From Closterium sp. NIES-65 (taxonomy: Eukaryota > Streptophyta > Zygnematophyceae > Desmidiales > Closteriaceae): a DNA stretch of 64,000 nt. Every line of letters starts with the position of its first letter. Positions within the stretch are counted from its first letter, which is position 1. Where the stretch lies: positions 2,094,001 through 2,158,000 of the forward strand of contig CANXME010002057.1 in the NCBI GenBank assembly GCA_948144175.1, written 5' to 3'. Positions 51,060 to 61,058 of the stretch are shown piece after piece. Under the pieces are notes generated by a model that saw nothing but the letters and a program-made list of their open reading frames with translations, was not told the origin of the DNA and ran no database searches. A program made the translations under genes and the position numbers.

Positions 51060-51265
51060 CTTCACTTGTACTGTGACATATATATATGCCTGCTCTTGCT
51101 TGTCTAGTTTTATATATATGTCTGTACTCCTGCATGTGAACTGGCCTCTGGCCCTACTCTTGTGCTCGGACTGTGTGGTGACTTTGTGATCCACCCTGAG
51201 CTTGCTTTGCTTTGCTTGACTGGTCTTGTGACCCCTTGTTCTCCCCCACTTTGCCTATGGGGGTG

Positions 51266-51394
51266 TGTCAGATTTATATGACATAGTTGCTGTAGGCTAT
51301 AGTGGGGTAGCACATATGGGGTACAGGTTTTCTAGGGTTGTATTTGTACCCAATCTTTCCTTAGTCATTTCATTCCTGTTTTCTTTACTTCACA
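51266..51394 (+). repeat. 3' LTR of the inner Copia element
   Basis: 129 bp, preceded by GCCTATGGGGGTG. Confidence 0.94.
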
Positions 51395-52162
51395 CCCGGG
51401 CGGCTCGGCGTCGGGCGGCTCGGCTCACGGGCGGTTCGGCTGCTGGGGCGGCTCGGCCAGGAGATCCAGGGGCGGGGCCGTCAGGTGCAGCGGCGGGTTG
51501 ACCGGTGCAGTGGCGGGCCGGCAGGTGCAGCGGCGGGCCGGCAGGTGCAGCGGCGGGCCGGCAGGTGCAGTGGCGGGCCGGCAGGTGCAGGCGGCGGGCC
51601 GTAGGGTGCAGTGGCGGGCCGGCAGGTGCAGCGGCGAGGCCGTCAGAGGCGGCGGGCCGGCAGGTGCAGTGGCGAGGCCGTCAGAGGTGGCGGGCCGCTG
51701 GGTGCAGCGGCGGGCCGGCAGGTACAGTGGCGGGCCGGCAGGAGCAGCGGCGGGCCGACAGGGGAGGCGGCAGGGCCGCGTCAGGGGAGGCGGCGGAGCC
51801 GCGTCAGGGGAGGCGGCGGTGCCGCGTCAGGGGAGGCGGCGGAGCCGCGTCAGGGGAGGCGGCGGGGCCGCGTCAGGGAAGGCGGCGAGGCCGCGTCAAA
51901 CAGGCGGCGGGGCCGCGTCAGGGGAGGCGGCGGAGCCGCGTCAGGGGAGGCGGCGGGGCCGCGTCAGGGGAGGCGGCGGGGCCGCGTCAAACAGGCGGCG
52001 GGGCCGCGATCAGGAGAGGTGGCGGGGCCGCGTCTGAGGGACAGCGGGGCCGCGAGGGAAAAGGCGACCCGAGGGGTCGCTAAAAAAAAAGGCGCGCCTC
52101 GGGGCGCGCTTCGGTGGGCCCTAAAAAAAAAACGGTCCTAAGGTAGGACCCGCTCTATACCA

Positions 52163-52291
52163 TGAGAAACAAGGAAAACAGGAATGAAATGACTAAGGAA
52201 AGATTGGGTACAAATACAACCCTAGAAACCCTGTACCCCATATGTGCTACCCCACTATAGCCTACAGCAACTATGTCATATAAATCTGACA
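52163..52291 (-). repeat. 5' LTR of the outer Copia element
   Basis: 129 bp, next to the primer-binding site at about 52152-52162 on its inner side. Confidence 0.93.
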
Positions 52292-52296
52292 CTGGC

Positions 52297-52800
52297 GTGA
52301 CGAAATCGTGGGCGATGAGCATGAGTGGGCTGGGCAGGCTATGAAATGAAACTCGCGCGAACGACGAATTTCGTGGTGTTATTCAGCACCTCCGTGTCAT
52401 CACACTCACAAGGAATCGCACATCACCCTTCCGTTGCACATCCCTAAAAATCGGATGTGTGGCGACGGGACTCAATGTATGCACACCCGTTCCATGTTGT
52501 TTGTTACGAGTGAAATTGAACGAGCGAGAATTTGTTTAGGGTGTATAAGGAATTTTCTCTATTTTCCTTAGCGCGCCCTGCAACATCGCGTATAGCAGCA
52601 GCCGTTGTTCGCCCGTTACTGCTAACGGGGCTTCGCCGACTTCGCGCGCACTGTTTTCCCAAAGCTCGCACTGCTGGACCGGCCGTGTCGGCCTACGCTT
52701 CGGGACTAGCCCGAGCCTCGCTTCCTAGTAGCACTAGCTAGCTTGCACGCACCGCGTTACCGTTTGCATGTTTCGCGTATAAATGTTCGCTCATGCCTTC
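52297..52800. other. Unassigned flank right of the Copia pair
   Basis: About 500 bp of mixed composition without a convincing gene. The stretch CGCGTATAAATG (about 52776) resembles a TATA box just upstream of the gag fragment that follows, so part of it may be an old LTR. Confidence 0.4.
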
Positions 52801-52841
52801 GCTCACATTTTGTACTCGTTTGACACCTTAGTGCAATTCTC

Positions 52842-53874
52842 GCTACTCGAACGAACTGCTGCGGCAAATCTGCGAAAGCTCTAAAGAAATTGCGGCGCTG
52901 ACGGCACAACGCACGTCCCTGCAAAATGACATCGCACGAGCACAATCCCAAGCACCTGGCACTCCAAATCAGCCCGCACCACAAACATCGCAACACAGAA
53001 TTGAGGGGCAACCCACGAGCGCCGCAAATGATGGCGTCGTCCGCCATGACGGAGACGACGACCACGGCACGACACACCCCGACGCGACGAATGCGGCCAG
53101 GAATCAGCCTCGAGTCACCATTTCGGTGCCAGCCGGCGAATCAACCTTACTGTCGCCGATGCCGCTGAAGCCGCAGCGTCCGCCATGCTTTGACCCAAGT
53201 CAGCGGGATGGTCCTACCGTTCAGGCGTTGAACGTTTTCTTCGACGCGAACTACGTCTCGGAGGACTCGGCGAAGATTCGATACGCCGTGTCGTTGCTGC
53301 AAGGACCCGCCATGGACTGGTGGCGTGTCATCGTCACGAAGCCAGTGGTCTACGCGACTCTACCGACACGGGAAGGACAAACCGGACCCTGGGCGCCGTC
53401 GTATTTCGTGAAGGTGCCCCAGTATCGCACGTGGGACACGTGGTGCGCAGGTCTGCGCGCTCGTTTCGAGCCAATTGTGGCTTCGATCGCGGCGCGACAG
53501 AGGCTCCGCACTTGGCGCCAACTCGGTTCCGTCTAAGACTACACGAGCAGGTTTCTGGCGCTATGCGAGCAGGTGGGATACATGCATGAGAGCGAGCGCA
53601 TCGACCGCTACATCGGCGGCCTGAAGCAGGACATCGCTCAGGAAATCCAGCTTCGAGGCGTTACCGATTTTCAGGAGATTCTCTCCATGGCAGAGAAACT
53701 CGATTTCTTCCGCCGACCGAGACCGGGGTCCTACGGAAGCAGCAATGGGGGACATCGGCCTCGTGGGACGAACGAGGGCGCTACGATACGTGCCGTCACC
53801 GCAAATGCCGCTGTCGCACCGTTCAAAGGACGCTGCTTTGCGTGCAACCGGCCGGGACACCGCAAGAGCGAATG
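52842..53874 (+). mobile_element. Ty3/gypsy-like gag fragment (broken)
   Basis: Translation shows a coiled, Gln-rich N-terminus, a retrotransposon gag domain (AMDWWRV, WDTWCAGLRARFEPI, ERIDRYIGGLKQDIAQEI) and a canonical CX2CX4HX4C zinc knuckle (CFACNRPGHRKSEC). Protease and polymerase parts are absent. The fragment is broken and is cut off on the right by a separate LTR. Confidence 0.8.
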
Positions 53875-54518
53875 TGTGAGAGTACAACGGCTTATGCCAG
53901 CTATGCTTGCTTGCCTTTACTTTATTATGCTATTTCTAGCATAGGATAATTATATGCATGCATGAAATGCTTGAATTCCTAGGCTAGGTGCTTTCCTATA
54001 TTTTAATATAATTATAGCACCGAGCTAGGTTGCGTGCACTGAATTCTTGGCTTTTCGGTTCCCACCGAATTGCCTTTTACCGAATTCGGGAAGGATTTGT
54101 TCGGGACGCTTCGCGACCCGCGGAACATTCGCGTAACACCTGGTTACTAGGACTTGTGTCGAGCCTATATATGAGCCTCGTGTTGTACCCAGGTGATCAT
54201 TCAATTCACATTCTCTTTTCTGAGCTCGATCATAGATCCTAACAATTGGTAATCAGAGCCCGTTTACACGCGAAAGGTTTTCGACCGCTAAAACCGAGTC
54301 ATCAAAAACCGCGGGGGCGACGCAGTTAAACATCGATTTTGGGTGCGTAAAACCGGTTCTGTGTTTTTCGCTCCCCCTCGTTTCGGTTTTTTCGGACGCG
54401 TAATGTCAGGCATGGAGGGCCAAGGCGACAACTATGCGACCACGAGCAACATCGCGAGCCTCCGCACCGAGATGGAGCAGACGCAGGCGGCGCTACGACG
54501 ACTCAAGGCCCTTCTGAC
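53875..54518 (+). mobile_element. LTR plus start of a second retroelement (remnant)
   Basis: LTR-like segment about 53875-54244 (TGTGAGAG ... CCTAACA) is followed by TGGTAATCAGAGCCC, a Met-tRNA-type primer-binding site, then the start of a reading frame (MSGMEGQGDN, with a short coiled stretch). It is cut off by the Copia remnant on its right. AT-rich, unlike its surroundings. Confidence 0.72.
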
Positions 54519-57500
54519 ACACCAACCATTCCGAGCACAAGTTCAAGGCCACAAGGCCAGTTCACATGCATGTGTACATATATATATAAGGCTAGACAAG
54601 CAAGAGCAGGTATATATATATGTAAAAGTACACGCAAGGTCAAGAGGTGAGCAAGTGAGGCAAGACAGGTACAAGACCCAGTTGGGTGCAGAAGCGCTGA
54701 TGATCACAAGGCGCAAGTGCCTTGGTGAAGATATCAGCAGTGTTGGCCTCAGAGGCCACGTACGCAAGCCGCAACTGACCACGCTGCCGCAGCTCACGAG
54801 CAAGGAAGTAGCGGAGAGCAATGTGCTTTGTTCCGTGCTCCAGTCTCTGCTCTCGACACAAGGCCAGCATGGCCTTGTTGTCTACGTACAAGACTGGAGG
54901 AGAACGAGGTGGCTCTCCAAGGTCGGTCAGCAGGTAGGTGAGCCAGCGAAGCTCCTGAGCAGCCATGGCCCCTGCGTAGATCTCAGCCTCACAACTAGAG
55001 CCGAGAACAGAAGACGAGCGAGTAGCCTGCCACGAAACAGAGCCAGAACCAAGGCTGAAGGTGTAACCCTGTGACGACCGCTGCGTAGCCTAGTCGTTAG
55101 CCCAAGAAGCGTCTGCGTGACCAGTCAGGACCACTGGACTCCGCCCTCCAAGCACTAGCCCCATGCCCGACGTACTGCACAAGTAGCGCAACACCCTCTT
55201 CGCTGCAGCCATGTGCTCTGGTCGGTGTCTCCCAGGAGCAACTTAGCGTGCGAGAATGCTAAGAGGGTATGCAAGGTCAGGTCGTGTGCAGGTCATCAGG
55301 TACATGAGGCAGCCAACAAGCTCTGGGTACGGGCCACTCGACTCTACGGACTCATCCGAAGGCAGAGCTGAGAGCGAGTGGCGAGTAGGCAGAGGAGTGG
55401 CCTGAGGCGAGGAGTACGTGAAGCCGAAGCGCTGAAAGACCTGCTGCACCATGTGTGACTGAGTCAGGGTGATGGTGCGGCGTGCTCTGTCCCGGGTGAT
55501 CTGCAAGCCAAGGTAGCTGCGCAGTTCACCCAGGTCTGTGCACGTGTGTCTCTTCTGCAGCTCCGACTTCACGTAGGCGAGTCCAGCAGTGTCAGTTGTG
55601 GCAAAGACCAAGTCGTCGACGTACACGAGGATGTAGAACGGCGGCAGAGAAGTGTCGGTGCGTAGAAACAGCGACAGGTCGGCAGTAGAGGGAGCAAACC
55701 CAAGAGCCGCAAGCGTAGTCCTCAGTGTGTCGTGCCACTCACGCGGTGCTTGGCGGAGACCGTAGACTGGCCGCCAGAGGCTTCACTGGGTGCCAGGAGG
55801 AAAAGACCCAGTGAAACCAGGTGGGCGACGCAGCCAGATCTCCTCGTGCAGGCTGCCCTGCAAGAAAGCAGTGCTGAAGTCAAGAGAGTGTAGCTCGTAG
55901 TCACGGTGAGCAGCTATGTGTAGCAGTCCCCGAAGAGTGGTCATCTTCGGGGTGAGAGAGAAGGTCTGAAAGTAATCAACTCCCTGCCGCTGACAGAAGC
56001 CACGAGCCACGTAACGCGCCTTGAAGACAGGCGGAGAACCCGGCGGCCGCTTCACCCTGAAAATCCACATGCCACTGACGATATCCGCCCCAGGAGGGGG
56101 GACAGCGTCAACGTAGGTGCCTGTGGACTTCCAGGAAGCCATCTCTGCATCCATAGCTGCCTGCCACTGAGAGGAGTAGGGACCCTCTATCGCCTCCGCG
56201 TAAGAGCGCGGAGTCGGGATGTCAAGTGCATCCGGGTCTCCCTCAGGGGTAAGCAGTACGGACGCGAGATGAGGTGAAGCAGCGGCCAAGCACTGGAACT
56301 CCTCCTGCCTGTCCTCAACGACGTCCGTGCCAAGGGCACACTCACCCCCGACGGACGGAGGACAGACAGACTCAGACTCAACGACAAGACTAGCAGCGTA
56401 GTCTAGGCGACAGCGAGCAGCAAAGTCAACGAGCTCAGCAACTAGGGTAGACGCAGCAGTGGACTCGAAAGAAGGGTCAGTGACGACAGTAGCCAGGAGA
56501 CGCGTGACAGTAGGACTGGCAGCACAAAGAGAGTCCGACTCCGGGTCGGCAAAAGCAAGAAGAGAGGACTCAGGAGGAGAAGGCTAAGGGGCACGCAGAG
56601 GAGCAGTGGACGGACGCAGAGACATCCTGTGCGTGCCAGGGACAGGAGGAGGACGCTGACGCGAACCACGACCACTAGCGCGAGCAGCACGGACACGCGA
56701 TGCAGGGCGAGACGCAGGCTCACGACGCTCAGTAAGACCTCCAGTCGGACCAGTGTAGGGAGAAGGAGCAGGCAGTGGGGAGGCGGGCTGTAACTGTAAC
56801 CGTGACTGGACAGGCTGTGGACACTCTAAGGGAGGAGGAGGACCGAGAGAAGGCGAGAGACCAAGAACCTGCTGAAGGAGCGGAACGAAGTACGGCCGCT
56901 GCCGTGCAGCGACTCCAGAACCAGCAGAGACACCAGCGCCATGGTCCTCCGCACCTGCAGCAGCTACAACGTCCGACTCCACAGCACCAGCACCAGCACC
57001 AGCTCCAGGGTCCTTAGCACCAGCAGCAGCTCCAACGCCGGGGTCCTCAGTACCAGTAGCAGCTCCAACGCCCGGGTCCTCAGCACCAGCAGCAGCACTA
57101 GCGCCCGGGTCCGCAGCACCAGTCGTAGCTCCAACGTCCGGGTCCGCATCACCAGAAACAGCTCCAACCTCTGGGGCCGTAGCACCAGCAGAACCAGTAG
57201 AGTCTCCAGCACCAGTAGCACCACCAGCAACAGCGGGGTCCGCGACACCAGGCGCGCCACTCCGAAGAGTGCAGCGCCGCTCGTACCACTCACGGATCCG
57301 TTCACGGGAGGGGAGCTCCCGGCTAGGAGGAGAAGCACTAGCACCAGTCCCAGTAGTACGCCTGGCCCCAGAGGTACCTCTCCTGAGGCTGCAGTACTGG
57401 AAGTACCACTCACGCAGCTGCTCCGAGGAGAGGGCTCCGCCAAGTGTAGGACCCTCAAGCTCAGGACCTCCAGACTCAGAACCCCCAGACTCCGGACTCT

Positions 57501-60500
57501 GCGGCTCAGCACCCCCAGGCTCAGTACTCCCAGGCTCAGCACCCCCAGGCTCCGCACCCCAAGGCTCAGCACTCCTAGGCTCCGCACCCCCAGGCTCCGC
57601 ACCCCCAGGTTCCGCACCCCCAGGCTCCGCACCCCCAGGCTCAGCACCCCCAGGCTCCGCATCCCCAGGCTCAGCACCCCGAGGCTCCGCACCCACAGCA
57701 GGACGAGAGTCGACAGCTACCTCAACAGACTCAACCGGGTCTACCTGAGACACACCTGAGGGAGCGGCACCCTGAGGGGGGAGGGGGTCTACGACAGCAG
57801 GACCTGGCGCGAGGAAGAGAGGTGGGGGGGGGGAGCGGAGCAGTGCGGTAGGGGAAGAGGCGGTAGTAGGGGACGGACTCGTCAAAAGTGACGTCCTGAG
57901 AGGGCAAGACTCGGCGTGAGGTGGCGTGGTAAAACTGCCAACCAGGCGCGTCCGGGACAAAGCCGAGGAAGACGCAGGGAACAGCACGGGAGGAGAGCTT
58001 GTCCGCAGACGTATCGCGGACAAAAGCTCGAGATCCCCAGACCCGGAAACGCGACGCATCGCCAACCTCCCCCGTCCACAGCAGTGTGGGCGAGGTCTCC
58101 GGTAAGGAGACACGGGGCCACAGGTTGAGCTGATGCGCAGCGTACCGGACTGCAAACGGCCACAGAAAGTGGGGGGCAGCCGCATGGATCAAGGAGGTAC
58201 GGGCGACCTCCATGACCAGGCCAATGCGGCGCTCCGCAACCCCATTCTGCTGTGGTGAGGCCGGAAGCGTGAACGACTGCTCAATGCCGTGCTCAGCACA
58301 GTAGGCTGCCAAGAGGTCGGAGGAGAACTCACCACCTCTGTCAGAGTGCAAGCGCAGGACAGGAAAGTCCGAGTGGAAACGCTCGCTGAGCTGGAGACGG
58401 GCTCTGCGGATCCAAGGGATCAAGACATCAGGGACCTCACCCTTGGTGCGCAAGGGGAAGACCGTGGTGTAGCGCGAGTAGTCGTCAACAACTATCAGGA
58501 AGTACCTCTCCTAACCCTGAACACGGACGCGGGCTGGGCCCCACACGTCCATGTGGAGCGTCTGCAAGGGAGGAGTCGTCGGGGGAAACGAGGAGGAGTG
58601 AGGAGCGGTGCGCTGCCGCCCCTCAACGCAGGGAAGACAGGGAGGAGCAGGCGAGGGTGGGAGGGGAGGGAGGACTCTGGGAAGACCGAAGACAAGGTAC
58701 CGGGAGTGCATGGCACGAAGGCGCTGCACAGACGGGTGGCCAAGTCGGTGGTGCCAGAGGACAGTCTCGTGCGCCAGAGAGCGACACGAGCAGCGGGCAG
58801 ACAGCTGACCTGACGCGGACGCAGACGCAGACGCAGCGACCTGAGGGGACTTAGTGGTCAGTGTGTACAGGTCCGACCCCGGCTGCCGAGTGAAGGTAGC
58901 CAAGTGGCGGCCCGTACGAGCACACGTGCAGTGTGTCACGCGCTCGTAGGCAGGGGTGAACTGGTGAACACCCCCGTCCTGGAGTGCACTACCTGCCACC
59001 AAGTTCGTAGAGAACGAGGGGAGGTGGAGACCTGACAGTGTGCCCGACGGGACCGCAGGACAGGGAAGGACAGTGGAGGAGGTCGCAATGACCGGACCCC
59101 CAGAGGGGTCAGCGAGGGAGACAGCAACTGGCCTAGCAAGCGGCTCAAGGGCAGTGCGGTCACGAAAGAATCAGCGAGAAGCACCTGAGTCCAGTGTGAA
59201 GGTGTGCAGTGCTGCCGTCGACTCAGTACCAGGGGGGGCAGACGCACAAGCACCTAGAGTAGCTGCCTCACCAGCACCTGGGGTAGCAGACACGCGAGTA
59301 CCTGGAGCGGCAGACGCACTAGTCCTAATGCCCGGGTCGGGCGGCACACACAGGTACTCAGCACCCTCTCCACTAGTAGACATCACATACATAGCAGTGA
59401 GAATAGCATCAAAGTCTAGAGCATAGATATCAATCCCCTTCTTCAGGAGATCAACCCAGCGGGGCAGCTCAGTGGCCTGAGGGAACTGAACACGCCAAGC
59501 GTCATTCAGACGAGCGAAGCAGCGCTGTGTGGCGTGCGGTCCCCCACACGTCTGACCAGTGCGGTCACCAGTGCGAATGACGTACGTGCAGCTAAAGCCA
59601 CCCCCCCCTCCCCCGTGCTGAGAGTACCACTCACGGACCTCCTGGGGCGTCGGAGTGTGCTGCTGGCTCTGGCCACCGCCAGCGCCTCCACGACCACCAC
59701 CACCGCCGCCACCTCCTCGACCACCCCAACCCCTGCCGCCGCCGCGTCCACCGCCACCCCCACCACCGCCTCCACCCCTGCCACCTCCCCCGCCGCTGCC
59801 GCCACCACCCCCACCGCTGCCACTAGCCCCTCCAGTCGCGCCACCACCCCCACCGCCGCCACCGCCCCCACCACCGCCTCCCCCACTGTCACCGCCACCG
59901 CCCTTGCCCCCTTTGCCCTTGCCGCTGCGGCGCCCGCTCGAAGCTAACGCAGTCCCGACCTTCTCAGCACCAAGGAGGTCGACAGCAGCAGCAGAGGCGA
60001 CAGAGGGAAGAAGGGGGGAAGGAGAACACCCCTCAAAGAACGGGGTACAGGGGTCGCCACGAGAGGCACCTACAGTGACTATGCTAGTCTCAGCTGCAAG
60101 GAGTTCCTTCTCGAGGAGGGCAATGGTGAGCTCAGTGGGGCAGCGAGCTAGGAAGTCGTCCCTGACTGAGCGCAGAGTGTCAGGGAAGCGGGTGACTAGG
60201 TGGTAGAGAGTGAGCCGGAGTGGGGGTGGGTTCTTGGCAAGGAACTCATCAGGCATGGCGGCGCGGAAGCGAGCCTCACTAGTGCGGAGGTGTGTAATGA
60301 GGTCAGCGACTGTGTGGAAAGAGGCTAAGTCGGGGAACAGGTAGGGAAGAGAGAGACGGCCTAGTGCAGCAGAGGCCGGTGAGGAGTAGCGGGCAACGAC
60401 AGTAGTGTACAGTGCCTGTGCAGTCTTGTGCTGCCCAAAGTGCTCGCGCTCATCTATCGGCAGGGAGTTGCGAATAGCGAAGCAAGCGTGGGCGTCACGA

Positions 60501-60938
60501 GTCTGCCACTGTGAGCGGGCAGTGCTGTCAGCAGTAGCAGCAGGAGCAGGAGCATGGCCTAGGGCGTGATCGTACAGTGAGATGTCCTCCTTGGAAGTGA
60601 GCTGTAGGAAGAGGTGTAGGTCATCTAGCCAGGTTTCGAACTTCACTGGGCGGCCCTCAGCATCGAAAGCCAGTACAGGAGGGCTAGCCATAGCACTAGT
60701 AGGAGTAATAGCAGTAGGGGCACCCCAAAAACAGTAGGCAGTGCGACTCAGGTAGTGGTGGGCCCTAAAAAAAAATCGGTCCTAGGAAGGACCTGCTCTG
60801 ATACCATGTTGAAATGAATGAACAGGAATGATTGAACTAACAGTGAAATCAGTACAAGTTCCTAACCCTAGAATTGTGTACCCCCTATAGGCTAACCCAC
60901 TGTAGCCTAAAGAAGCAGAACATATATAATGTTTGACA
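54519..60938 (-). mobile_element. Broken Ty1/Copia relative of the nested pair
   Basis: On the minus strand: LTR 60938-60807, primer-binding site complement (TGGTATCAGAGC) at 60806-60795, gag 60691 to about 59500 with Gly-rich tract and zinc motif, protease/integrase about 59200-57800, Ala/Gly/Glu linker about 57700-56800, reverse transcriptase about 56300-55200, RNase H about 55150-54640. Only the right-hand LTR is recognisable. It is broken, with multiple breaks, and clearly older than the nested pair, with which it shares the whole domain order. Confidence 0.88.
60807..60938 (-). repeat. LTR of the broken Copia relative
   Basis: 132 bp, TGTTGAAATG ... GTTTGACA as seen on the plus strand, next to the primer-binding site. 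Confidence 0.8.
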
Positions 60939-60942
60939 CAAA

Positions 60943-61058
60943 TGAGGAATGAATGAACTAGGAAAGAGGTGGGTACAAGTAGGAAAACCTAGAAATGTTG
61001 TACCCCATATTGTCTACCCCACTACAGCCTAAACAGACTATAGCATATAAGTTTGACA
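60943..61058 (-). repeat. 3' LTR of the right-edge Copia element
   Basis: 116 bp, related to but shorter than the LTR of the nested pair; ends at the TTTGACA boundary before CACCCCCATAGGC. Confidence 0.8.

Larger units (their letters stand above)
44063..51394 (+). mobile_element. Inner Ty1/Copia element, looks whole, inserted in the outer element's leader
   Basis: 5' LTR 44063-44191, primer-binding-like TGGTATAGAGC at 44192, GC-rich repetitive leader 44203-45155, gag-pol frame 45156-51059, polypurine stretch around 51255-51263, 3' LTR 51266-51394. LTRs are identical (129 bp). Flanks CCCGG (44058-44062 and 51395-51399) are a perfect 5-bp target duplication, and removing the element restores a continuous outer leader. 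It is a close sister of the outer element; their LTRs differ mainly in the last 12 or so bases. It must be younger than its host element. Confidence 0.96.
37566..52291 (-). mobile_element. Outer Ty1/Copia element, looks whole, carrying a nested relative
   Basis: Read on the minus strand: 5' LTR 52291-52163, primer-binding site next to it, GC-rich leader 52162-51395 continuing at 44062-43787 across the inserted element, one gag-pol frame, G-rich polypurine tract near 37700, 3' LTR 37694-37566. The two 129-bp LTRs are identical by eye and the flanks CTGGC (37561-37565 and 52292-52296) are a perfect 5-bp target duplication, so insertion is recent. It landed about 390 bp upstream of the secreted-protein gene. 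Confidence 0.95.
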
